Shown: positions 51,818 to 64,000 of the stretch, piece after piece
Position numbering within the stretch: the first letter of the stretch is position 1
Layout: each line of letters begins with the position of its first letter
Assembly (NCBI GenBank): GCA_905250115.1
Contig: CAJNOI010000041.1
Span: forward strand, 327,606 to 391,605
DNA: 64,000 bases
Direction: 5' to 3'
Source of the DNA: Adineta steineri
Lineage: Eukaryota > Rotifera > Eurotatoria > Adinetida > Adinetidae
The notes under the pieces: generated by a model
What the model was told of the DNA's origin: nothing
Databases searched by the model: none
The model's input: the letters and a program-made list of their open reading frames with translations, nothing else
Position numbers and translations under genes: made by a program

Positions 51818-54403
51818 TTATACATGACATGTTGTGTCAGAATGTGATTGTTTATTTGAACTAAGAGAAGTATTTACTGAAATATTAAGTTCATTATTTG
51901 TATAATCATCTTCTGTATTTGATAACATTTCAATTTGTTTTTCAAATCCTACTAAACGTTGATGATTGGATTTCTTTTTTGTATGTAACATTTTTTGTTT
52001 ATTCTCTAATAATGATGTACGATAATATACTCGATGATCATATTTACTATTTGCTGTTGTTGTTGTTGTTAATGTTTGAACAAATTTTTTTTTCCATTCT
52101 TTATTTTTTGAATTTATTTGCGATGGACTATAAAAATTATATAATTGCGTATAATAACTATTTGTTGTATTTGCTGCTAATTGTTGTTGTTGATGATGAA
52201 TATTATTCGATGTATTTGATACAATAAATGATCCACGATCAAGTGCTACCATACGTGAATGTAATTTCGAATTTATTTTATAATTTGAACATTGACGCCA
52301 AATAATTTGTTGACATGTTCGAGCAAATTTTTCTGATAAAAAACAATATAGAATAAAATCAATTGATGCATTTATACAAAGAAATAAATTGGCAAAATTA
52401 TTAAATATAAGTAGAATATTTCGATTTTTAGGTGACATTTCTGAATAACTTTCAATTAATGTTTCATATGTTAATGATAAACTTTGTGGTGTCCATAATA
52501 ATAATGCAACAAATAAACAAAATATTAATACAATTGTTACTTTACGTTTTCGTATATATGAACGACTATGACGACGTAAATCAAATGTATATGGATTCTT
52601 CATTGTTATATTTGATGAACATGAAACTGATGATTTTGAATAATTATTTGAACAATAGGCAGATTTAGATATTATTGATGATGACGATGATGTTATAGGA
52701 TTTGTTTCGTCGGCTGGTTTGGGTTGTACATCAACATCAAAACGACGAGAACGATGAACATACCTATTTTCATTTAAAGAAAAAAAAAGAAGATTTTTAT
52801 TATTGAACAAGTTCTTTTTTAAAAGTTCTTATGCTTAGGTTAAAAACAAAAGTAGTTTGATGACGTGATGTTTTTTTTCTTAATAAGTTGTTCTTAGATA
52901 AATATTAAGAATAAAATGACGTACATAGAAGTATTATATAACATTTTCTCTTATTTCACGAAATACACCTGGAGAAAATTTAGGTATTATATATTTCTAT
53001 AACTCTCGGATATTATTTTCGATATACCCTTATATTTACTTAAAATATTTATTAAAATGATTATTTCCTTAGGATATATATTGTTTCTACAAGTACACTA
53101 TAGGATTAAATATAATTTAATTCCTTCTTTAATATGCTGATAAATTTTTTATTTAAGTAAAGACCTTGCAATGTCATTACCTTTTTTTTATAAACTCATG
53201 GTTTTTATTAATAAATATGTAGATTACAAAGTATATTAAACTATCTTTGATGTTAAACTTTGTTCATGTAGTCTCTTATTATAATGTCAAGATCATAAGA
53301 TTTTACTTTGTACTAATGTTCAATAATTAACATCTGTCTGATAAGTACAAAAACTCGTCTTTTAAATATTCTTAAAATAGAATTCTTTGAACTAACAGTT
53401 AAATTTAAACATATTAATGAATTAATATTTTTATTATTATTCTTATTTAGAAGAAAAACATGATAAGATTAAGGACAAGTTTGTTGTTAGAGGTATATTC
53501 TTAAGAAATGTCCTTGCATGCATATCATTATCACTAGAAATGTCCAGAACGCGATATACTTAAACACACACACTCTCTCTCCTCCTCCTCTCAACAGAAT
53601 ATACTGAAGTAACTTCCTGTTCTTGATATTTCTGTTTATATTTGCACTTTTAAGAAGAGTAGTTATAGAATAGTTTGTTAAATATATTTAAAAAAGTTTA
53701 TATTATTCTTTTTAACTTACCATATAAGAATTGAATTACATACACAAAGTAAAATCAAAGGTATCCATATAATAACAATACAAATAAATATTAAATATAA
53801 ACGGTGAAATGTTTGAAGATATTCTTTTTGTTTTGCTAAATTAATTCTTTCTGTTGCATTAAATGAATTATTCTTATTTTCAATATTATTCACATCACGT
53901 GTAAATTTTCTTTCAAAATATGTTGGTAATGTTATTAAAAAACATATAATTAGTAATGTACAGATTAAATGACGTGATCGTCGTACTGAACATGTACGTT
54001 TAGCATAAATTGGTCTTGCAACAGCTAATGTACGTTCAAGTGTAAAACAAACAATTAACCATGTTGCTGTATTTGAACTAAAATCAGCTAAAGGACGTAG
54101 AAAATATAATAATGTTTGCGTAAATGGATTGTTCGAAAAAGTTGAATGTGATCCAAAATTTAATATAAGTGTAAATACTAAATAACATGAATCAAATACA
54201 GCTAATACTGTTAAATAATTATTTGTACTTGTTCGTATAAGACGACGTCGTGTTAAAACAAGTATTGATAAAAAATTACCAATTAAACCAAATAAAACAA
54301 GTAATGGCCAGATATAAAATTTCACAATAAGACGAACATTTAATAAAATGAAAAAAATATTATCTGCTGAAGAATCATTTTGATTTGTAGAATTAAGATA
54401 CAT
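51818..54403 (-). CDS. Class A peptide-type GPCR
   Basis: Two exons (54403-53721 and 52763-51818) join in phase 2 to 1629 nt, or 542 residues. TM1 is LLVLFGLIGNFLSILVL with the GN motif, TM2 LTVLAVFDSCYLVF, TM3 ATWLIVCFTLERTLAVARP (ERT in place of DRY), TM4 LICTLLIICFLITLPTY, TM5 YLIFICIVIIWIPLILL, TM6 VTIVLIFCLFVALLLWTP, and TM7 ending SIDFILYCFLSEKFA (DFxxY variant of NPxxY). These are typical of FMRFamide-receptor-like and related neuropeptide receptors. The third loop carries a Ser-rich stretch and the long cytosolic tail is rich in Asn, Ser, Thr and Gln. Intron 1 (957 nt) includes a CA/CT/CTC simple repeat at 53569-53594. The ligand is unknown. Confidence 0.87.
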
Positions 54404-57400
54404 TATTTTTTTAGATGAAAAGATCTATCTAGAATAGAAGAATATTGATTTTTTATTAGTGATTATCTTCTCCTACTTCTCTTCATGATTATAAATTATA
54501 TTCAAATATATATACGTTGATTCCTATTCTTAGTAGATGTAATTAATCATATGATAGTTTGTCTATGAAACAGAACTATTTATTGACATTGATTTCTAAT
54601 ACATGATCTTTGTAACATACCAATTAAAATATATTCTTACATATTTATGTCAACCATTAAAAAAGTACGACTGTTACTGTTTATCTAATCGGATTTATAT
54701 GCTAGTTGATCGGGTCATTGCGCTATACATAATTAAATTTTTTTCTACTGGCGAAATGAAACTAAAGAGGAAAGGAAGAAACGTAGCATGTTTTCTCATT
54801 TAATGAAATAGGATTTCTAGATGTTCTTGCTTTTATATCAAAATCAAAGATCTTTTCTCAAAGTACATACTATTTTATCCAGATCGATATATATAGAGGG
54901 AGAGACTAACAAACTCAACTTCATACGATTGATTATTCTACCATGTATCCATGAAATGAAAGAGGAATATTTACATATTTGTTTAACTAATTATTCGCAC
55001 AAGGAAAATCTATGTCGTTCATGACAGGATGTATTTTTTTGTAAAAATTTATGCTTAAATAATCTTGCCTAAAGCAATACTTAGTTTTAAAGAAAAGATC
55101 CATGAAATTACAAAAAATATGAACAAAATAGACAACAATAATATATATATATTTACCTATATAATAATTTTACAAACATTTAAGAGCTACAATTATGCTT
55201 AGTTTGACATATCTATACAAAATATACCATTATTACCTGTTTTCCTACTCATTAACAATTATTTTATACATGTAAATCACTGAAGCAAATCATATTGTGT
55301 AATAGAAATAAGATTAATAAAAATGTTGAATAAGAGAAAGAAAAGTATGCGCATAATGATATATATGTTTATTACCTGGTATGTTAAATCTTTCGCCGTA
55401 TAAAAGTTTTATATTACTATATTGCGTGTTTAAAGTTTCGACAAAAATATATAGAATTACACTTTTCACATACCTGTCACATGCATTTGTGATATGATAT
55501 AGTTGATATTACTCGTTCGTTTTATCTACTTAGATTCTATTACAACAAAACATATCCGACACATATAAATGTGAGTCACAGATCATGATTATGTACCTGG
55601 GACTAGTTCAAACCATATAGTTTTTATTTGTAAGGAAACATCTAAATCCTTCGATTATATTTAAATTTATTATTTCAATAGAAAAGACCTACTTGAAATA
55701 TAAAGCTTTACAAACAATAATAACAACATTCTAATATAGAGCATTTGTTTTAACTTACAAAGGGAAATGAGTATACAAGAAAAAAAATTAATTCTTATAA
55801 TATACACAGATTTACTCTTCATTCAAGAGCATTGGTAGGAAGTATATTTATTACTTATTCTAATTATATTCAAGTTCAGTACAAATTTTCTTCTAATAAT
55901 ATTTTTCTATTGCTAAATTTCAAGGAACATATTCGAACTAGAACTCTATTAATCTCTTGAATTATTAATAACTCGTAGAACTTTATAATGAGACTATTAC
56001 AAAACAGGTTCGTACTCATTATCTCTTCCATAGTCTTTATAGGTAATTTATAATTTTTCATGATAAGATATTCATGTTGAATGTACGTGTCTTTCAATTG
56101 GCATGCAGAAAGGTTTTTCTAGTCCAAATACAGAATATTTTTTACATGACGCATCATGAACACTACAACTACGGATGAGTTGATATGAAATCAATTATTT
56201 ATAAGATATTCATGCGTCATCAAAAATAGTAATATAACTCCTCCGTACTATTGAATAATTGATTTCTGTCAGCAAAAAAAAAGCATCAGTATAAACATAG
56301 TTTTGTTTTACTGAAAAATATCCTACTTTTCTACAGATTCTCTATAAAATAATATCATCTAGGTAAATAAAAGTATTCATGTATCAATTACATAAAAATT
56401 CTCAGCTTATCAAGGTAAAAATCGAGCAATAAGATTTATTTTGTTACTGATTGTCATTCTCTTCACTAATTCTAATAATTTTCTGTATCAAGTACAATAT
56501 CTTCAATATTAAAAATAGATTCTATGATAAAATCAACTATTGTCTCTCAATCAATATGTCACTTGATTATAGAAGCAGACATTGAATTAGATATGTTTAG
56601 ATTTTGTTAGAAAATCTCAAGACACGAAGTATTCCCTATAGATTTACAGAATATTTTTAACTATAAGCTCCTTCGTGTCGATATATGTTTTCTATAGTTT
56701 ATTATTGTCTGTAAATCTAATGAAATATTTCATTATCTAACTACCTAATATAATAATAAGATATGTTCACTTGTAAGAATCGACAGTATATTTATTAATA
56801 TTTACTTCAATAATAAAACATTATCATCACGTTCGAAGTTCATATCGTTGTAATAATAGTTGAAGAAATTTCACCGAATAAATCTCTTTATTTCTTCTAT
56901 AATTTCTATTTTAAAATGTATTTATTTGCTAAAGTGAAAGTCTTTTTTGTTTCTCTATTCAAACATATTCTGTCCTCGGGATATTGGGCAAACTTAAATA
57001 ATAAAAAAAGGCATCTACTCTAGTTCACTTTCCTCTTTATTCTATATACTTTGTGTTAACTTTCTCGAAGGATTCCGGAAAAAGGTACTTCTTCGTTCTT
57101 TATTTAACATCGATGTATTTTATTTCAAATACTTGATCTTATGTCATTCGAAAATCTTAATAAATACTTACTTTAAAAAAGAATTTCCAATAGTTACATG
57201 CTCAACGGTAGATTTACCTAAGTATGACTACATGAACATTTTATCCTAGAGATTAAACTGAAAGTACGATAAAAGACATGTATGCGTATAAGAGAAGAAT
57301 GCTCAAAATACTTTTTTTTCTGTTCAACTCACCCACAAATGATGTGATGAAGTATCAAAAAAACATTTTTTTCTACTGTTAATTGAAAATACGACTCGAT

Positions 57401-60400
57401 TTTATGAAGAATAAAATTTAAACGGAAGTGTTCACTTTATTAGAATGATTATAATTGTATACAAAAAAAAAACTTATTTTATTATAAAACAAACTATCGA
57501 TCGTTATGCTTATATTGAATTCAACAAAACGGAAACTATCAATAAAACTATTCTTCAATATTATAAACTTAGAAAAACTACACTATACATTATTTATATA
57601 TTACTATAGATCCTGGATAGACAACTCATCAGTGGTTTTGCTAAACATATGATTTAATGATGTTAAAAAGAAGAAAAATATCAGTTATAGATGAACAGTG
57701 CATGTAGTTATTATAATTATTAGCTAGAGTTTAATATCTCATATAATAAAGAATGGAATGTGTAGGATATAATTCATTTTTTCGGCTTTACTAATTAATC
57801 AGAAGAAAAATGAATTCTTCCTTTAATTATCAATATCAACATGTATATTCCGTCTTATATTATGCTAAATGAACTTCCCATCTTAACCACGCGTTTCTTT
57901 TTCTAAGTTATGCAAATATGAACTATATTTTTGAGTGGTATGAATTAATCATATTACTATTATAGATACTATAAATGATCACTTAAGTTTTTTTTTCCAT
58001 CTAATGGAAAATCAATAATATTATAGAGAATAAATAAAATACGTAGAAAGCTTTTATATGATTCTCTACAATGAATCATATTAATTTCCATCGAAAACAA
58101 TAGTTTTGCTTTTATACTTGAAATAAAATCGATATGATTTATCACGGAAAGAGAAGAACAATTATCATATAGTTCTACGTTTTTATTTAATAAACTCCAA
58201 TGTTCGAATCTTATGTTAATCTATATTACTGAATTCAAGCGTATTAAATGAGACAAATAATTAATACAACAAATGAACGATTATTACCTTATTTCGTTTA
58301 TCTATGTGAGAATGTGATATAGCAAATATTTTTATGATTAATATACTTATTTGTATTTGTAGATGAGTAGATCAAACGTAAACACTTGATTTTTACTTCA
58401 AATATTCATATAATAATATGTTAAACTATGAATAACCTCTATTAAAAATCATGGTTATATACTATTCTTAGATTTTCTAATTACTTTTCGATTCCGCCTT
58501 TGATATACTCTTTCATCTGAAGAGAAAAAAACCGATTTAACTCAACATATATAAAATAGGATGTTTGCAACATTATAATTCTATTGTATCCATTATTGAT
58601 AACTTTAAGATAAAAATGAGACTTTTTTTCAATCTTGAGTATTATCAAGTAACATTCTAATTTCTATAATCACGTCATTTTTTATCATTTTATGCACTTA
58701 ATTTATGGAAATCTATTGTTACTGAATAATATCTGCATATTAATAGATTCTTTTTGAAAAAAATCGTTTTGTAGCCTACTCAACATTTTAATTACTTATA
58801 GAATAATTGAGAGAAGTTTATTTTCAGACATGACATCCTCATGCTTCTCTCATGAGAATAATTAAGTGCAAAGAAAGATATGATAAATTTTATCTTCAAT
58901 AAGAAGTACTTACTGAAGTAAACTTATATATTAACAGCTCAATTAAAACTATTATATTGTCAAAGAATTACAATCCTATTTAACTGAGGTTAGATACTTA
59001 AAAAATTTTGTAATTTTTACAAAATAAATTTAAAATTTTACATACTTCGTCACAATTGCACTTGAACAAAGAAATATAGAATTAAATCATCTACTCACGT
59101 TGTGATACAGTAGTTAACAGCTATAGGAATTCAATAAACTATTGTTTATGTCAAAATAGAGCATATTTCACTATCTTTTGAGTTGCATGAGAACCTAAAC
59201 AGCTAGAGACCTGCAATTTCCATCAATCGGAAGAGGAGACAGGAGGGAAACGTCTTACTTTATAATATTACATATGGTAAAATCGTTGTAAAAATTAGTC
59301 ATTTCTACAAAAAATGGTCTATTATTTTAATGAAAAGTAAGAAAATTTGCTCCACATTTGAATATAGGAAAATACTTAATCGAGTTGCAGAGATGACTAG
59401 TTTTAAACTCTTCCAATTGATGAAAATCACAGATCTCTAGCTACTTGTGTTCTTGGATTATTAAAACATAGTGAGGCCACAATAGAAAAAAAACTTAGTA
59501 TATAAAGACTATTTTAATAAAGAAAAACTCAGGCCCCATATTATTAAATATCATTGATCAAAACTTTATGACGGATGTGATATACAGGACAATTAAGCTT
59601 CCTATATAAAATCTATGACATTCAAAAATCTGCTCCAATATTTAAAAAGGATAAACGTCAGCGATGACGTAGGTAATAAAAAGATCGAAAGATTGATTTG
59701 ACCTCTCATTCGTGAAAATATTTGTCTGTTATAAATATCTATGTCCCCCTTCATAAAACTTTTGGTTATATACCATTCCATCAGCAAATTTTATATTACA
59801 ATAATGATCAATTGCAGCTTCAGTGACGTAAGTAAATACGAACAAGCATAAAAAGAATCAATCATTCTAACTAATCGATCTATTTCAAACGTGAAAAATC
59901 TTTAAAAGACAGCACGTTAACTCTGTTTTCTTAGTTTCTAAAAATATTCATTTATCTAGGTACTATACTGATTAATATTCAAAAAAAAACTGCACTGATC
60001 GTATATTATTACTTACCCTATTCACTAATCGTATTAAAAGTGCGCATTTAAAGTATAATCAACGTAATCAAAGATATGATATAGAAATTCTTTAATAAAG
60101 ACTATTAAAAACAAATTGCATAATCATATTTAAATAAAAAAATTAATTAAAATTGACATCATTCTACAAAATAAAATGTTATGAATTAATCTAAAATAAA
60201 AAATGACGTAAATTTCCTTAAAAGCATATATAATTAAATAAAAAAGAAAATTGCAATAGGCGTTTATCCACTTTCTTTTTCATGACGCAGAAGAATAAAA
60301 TTTTCATCACATGAACCCTCTCAAAATTTTACCTCTATAACTAAAACAAATATTACAATTGAATCAATCATATCATAATGATTAATAATTTATTTATCGA

Positions 60401-63400
60401 ATCTTTGAAATTTAATCAGATATTTTATCTTAACTATCGATTGATACTAAATACAAAAAAGCATTTAAATATTCTCAATTAACTATAAAAAATGTCATAA
60501 TAACATAAAATACTGATTATATAGCTCTTATCATAGTAATGATCAGAATATTTAACTTATCACGATAATTACGGCTGATCAAAGAGAAGTGAAGTCAACA
60601 CATAGATATGCAGAGTTTTGAGAAAAAGTTTCTTACTAAAATTCCATCTACCAAATGTTAATGAATATTATTCTAGTCAGTAAATAAAGACATTATCATA
60701 AGTAAATACAAACTTTGCTTGTATCAATATTAGCTATAACTATAGAATAAAAGATTTGAAAAAACTAAACATCTTAACTATAGGTATATGTTCTTAAAGT
60801 TTTGTAATGAAATCAATTTTGTTTAAATATTAAACTAAACTTACAACTAATACAACATAATATACTTAGTTGATTGTATGATAAACTGACATGTACTATT
60901 ACGTTTTATATTAAGAAGATAATGTCGTCATTTAAAGGTAGGAGGATGTTTAGCTTTTGAACTATTCTTTTTTGGCTTTTAGGTACTATAATTTCGGGTC
61001 AAATAATAAGCCGCATTTCTATCTTATTCAAAGCTTTTTGAAATTATAATTAATATACAAAAAAATACTAAATTGTAAATTCAATTAATACATACTTTAG
61101 AATTAAACCATCATATTATATCTAAATTAAGGCATAATAATAGTATTTTTTTCAATTGTGCACTTTTAGCGATTAACTTACAAAGAGTTCATTTCAAGTA
61201 ATAGTTTACATTGTGTACACCGATACAATAATATTTCTCGACAATATACTAACATCATAATTATTGTTTTATTAATTTTGTAATAAAGCTTCAGGATAGT
61301 TCTTTATTTTCCTTAAGGATCTATAAAGAATGTTTATGACGTTATAATGTTCATAGAGTTGAAGCTAAAAGTTCATATTTACTATTGAACTGTAGTAGTT
61401 TATTTCTAAAAATGAAGAATTTAGTATTATGTATGATAAGAATTAGTGCAAGATACATACGAAAAGAGAAAATATTTTCTTCTATTTCGTCTCAAAAATC
61501 TATATTGCATCGTAATATGTCAAAGTATTATTTAATCATACGAAATAGAATTTAAGACTAAATCTATGTTTTACTATGATACATGACTATTGTATATAAA
61601 TAAAGGCTGATCATCCTCTACTTTTACACTATTTTTTATATATTAATGACCTATTATTTCTCTATCAATTTATAAATAGTTCCGAGCATTTATTATTATT
61701 CCGCATATTATATTAAGACTAGAAAAGTTCCTATTTAATGTCATACAGTAAACTACGTTGTTTTTTATGGTTGAGTTTTCATTGCATTTATCTCATAATG
61801 TTTGGTCCCAATGGTCATTTTAGACAGTGTTTTTAAATAAATTACTCCCTTTTGTATGTTTCACTATTATGTTTAATAACTGCTTCCTTAATCATATTCT
61901 CAAGAATTTAGAAGTCTCTCACTGTAAACAAAAGAATCGTATTTTACATGATATTTTCAAAATATAAAAAAAAAGAAAAAACTATAAGAAATAATTTATT
62001 TTATACCATATGAACCGTTATGTTTCAGCATATGTTTTATTGTTTTTCTCTTGCTTTGAGATATATTCGCTTCAATACTTAATTAAAGATATTTCATCAT
62101 TTTTATATGAAGTAACTTTATTATTATATTTATTTCGAGTGTAAGGAAGACGGAAATATAAAATGAGAAAAATATCCTTTTAAATCAAAATTCTTTTCTA
62201 TTAAAAAGATTTTTTATTTCCTAAACATTCCAGGTTGGCTGATTTTATATAACAATCATTTAGAAATTACTCTTGAACAACTAATTTATTTTTCCTTGAA
62301 TTTGTCCTGTAAATTTTACTTTTTACAATTATCTAACTAATAGTAGTTGCGTTTTCTATTGCATGTTGTTGTTGAGATATTTACATTATATGATAAGTTC
62401 AAAAAGACATTATTCAATAGAAACAAGATTTTTTTATGAGATATTAATAATAATAGAAAATGACATCTAACCTCATATATAATGAAGTATCGCGAAACTT
62501 TTACTACGTGACACACGCATAGATTATAGGAAAAATGCATTGCTCATAAATTTTTTAGAACTACTTCCAGTTGTTTGAGCTAATTATATCATAAAGTTAT
62601 AATTCACAAATAAGAAGTCGGAAAGAAATGCTTTAATTCATACTAGTAATAGATACAAAAGATAATTACGCAAAAGAATATCTCATTTAACGGAAAATGA
62701 ACATTTTATGTATTCTGACATAACAGAATCGATTAATATAGAGTATGAATTTGTAGTTCATATAGTACTATAACCTATTTCATATGTTAATTACGGAAGT
62801 TAATCAAAAGAAACTCATACTTATGGTTGAAAACTAAATCAGATGTTAGAAAGTGTAAAGTACGCGTTCATATTTTTTCTATTTACCTGAATTTATCAAA
62901 AAGAGGTCAAAGAGTTATACAAAAGAAAAACTTAACTATTTTAAGATTTATATGCTCTTTTCAGAGAAGCATGCAGAATCCCTTTTTTCTAATCTTAAAT
63001 TAACTTATTAACGATAAAACTTTGATCGAACCGATAAACAATTGAAGTCTAACAGATCGTAAATCGCTAAACTTAAGAAGAATGGGTCGCTTCGACCGAC
63101 TATATTTTATGTAGGTCATAGTTATCGGAGCACTATTGATTGCTTTTGATTCCTTCCTACAATGTATGATTTTATACAAAAAATGTGCATCTTATTTGAT
63201 AAGAACAACATTAATGATTTACTTTGATGATTATTTTTAGCCCATTAATTATACACAAGAAAAGAGTTTCAGGCATATGTTTAATGATCATTCTTATCGA
63301 ATATTTTTGATGTCTTTCAACCGAAGATAAATATCTGAATAATAACAAAATATGAATTATCAAGATTTTTCAATATTAAGTTATATACAAATCATACCTT

Positions 63401-64000
63401 AAACTTTTACCATCGCGATCTTCTCCCAGACATATCTGTTTTATACTAATAAGAAGTTTGAACTGCATTTAAAGTGAAAGTATGCACATTTTATTCTATG
63501 ATACTTTATCTGATTAATCTCGATAGTCTAGAAATATTTAAAAATAGAATAAACACGCTATATAAATCTATTCTACACATTGATCAGTTAATTGAACTTA
63601 ACGAGTTCAATACACAAAGAACTATTGAATATAGTTTATGCAAGTATTTTAAATAATTAATTATTTTCAGGTATAATACTGTTATCGAATAATAAAAGGA
63701 AATAAAACATAATCACAAATAAATAAGATAATTCGATACATACTTACTTGATTAAATAAATGATATTTGATATCATTTCATAAAAAAAATCAAAACAACA
63801 ATTTGATACTGATATGTATGATTGCTTTCAACAGCACTGTTAATTTGCAACACTAGCTACAAAAATCTATCAATGTATCTATATTTAGTTTCTATTATCA
63901 AATGTAACAAGATCGAAAATCATGATTTTCTTTCATTCGAGTTTGATGAATAGACATAAACTATTTTTCTATAACAAATCGGAAAATATTTTTATATGTC
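54404..64000. other. 9.6-kb gene-free AT-rich region
   Basis: No gene is recognised on either strand; open frames are all short and AT-driven. It could be distal regulatory DNA of the GPCR, a long intron of a gene beyond the right edge, or genuine desert. The one clear structure is a 268-bp inverted-repeat element at 59189-59456. Confidence 0.5.
59189..59456. mobile_element. Long-armed inverted-repeat element (MITE-like)
   Basis: The left arm (59189-59235: GAGAACCTAAACAGCTAGAG, continuing to CATCAATCGGAAGAG) and the complement of the right arm (59408-59456: AAGAACACAAGTAGCTAGAG, continuing to CATCAATTGGAAGAG) match over about 47 bp with around ten differences. The interior of about 170 bp is AT-rich. 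No target duplication was identified. Probably a non-autonomous DNA transposon. Confidence 0.65.

Noticed and set aside
59602-59787. Short minus-strand frame in the desert
   Set aside because: Sixty-one codons, AT-driven composition, no motif, no plausible splice partners.

Overview
The window looks like nuclear DNA of a small, intron-dense invertebrate, most probably a bdelloid rotifer. The reasons are very AT-rich intergenic DNA, metazoan genes with typical introns of only 50-70 bp, a bdelloid-style ADP-ribosyltransferase gene with a conserved N-terminal domain, a long FG-GAP repeat membrane protein, and scattered palindromes rich in TGTGGG-like units (TGTGGG is the telomere unit reported for Adineta). 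The species assignment is inference; no rRNA or mitochondrial marker is present. One scaffold gap (100 N, 21112-21211) breaks two genes.

Layout. 0-9 kb: VPS4-type AAA ATPase (-, partial at the left edge), glyoxalase II HAGH (+), polypeptide GalNAc-transferase (+) with a 5-nt microexon, and an M3-family oligopeptidase whose zinc site is destroyed (+). 9-17.6 kb, all on the minus strand: a KCNQ1-like potassium channel with a homopolymer frameshift in S6, the ubiquitin-like GET-pathway protein UBL4, and a type II membrane protein with 28 FG-GAP repeats. 20-26 kb is an accessory stretch: a probably myristoylated ADP-ribosyltransferase protein cut by the gap, a class A GPCR cut by the same gap, a 627-bp terminal-inverted-repeat element, a small Cys-rich membrane protein, and a decayed leucine-rich-repeat gene built of 84-nt one-repeat exons. 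26-41 kb: a MAPKAPK2-like kinase (-) and the large autophagy tether EPG5 (+, 18 exons), whose long introns mostly hold MITEs or other insertions. 41-54 kb: spermidine synthase, a lachesin-like Ig adhesion protein, pterin-4a-carbinolamine dehydratase, an essential myosin light chain and a peptide-type GPCR. 54.4-64 kb holds no recognisable gene.

Most genes are ordinary single-copy metazoan housekeeping or signalling genes and do not form a pathway together. The main evolutionary signal is a duplicated divergent promoter. UBL4 (11.6-12.1 kb) faces a stump of EPG5 exon 1 (12456). The intact EPG5 (30265) lies beside the other half of the same promoter, and a stump of UBL4 exon 1 lies at 26.24-26.31 kb with the MAPKAPK2-like gene wedged between. 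Each copy kept one of the two genes. No retroelement, virus-derived element, tRNA, rRNA or CRISPR array was recognised.
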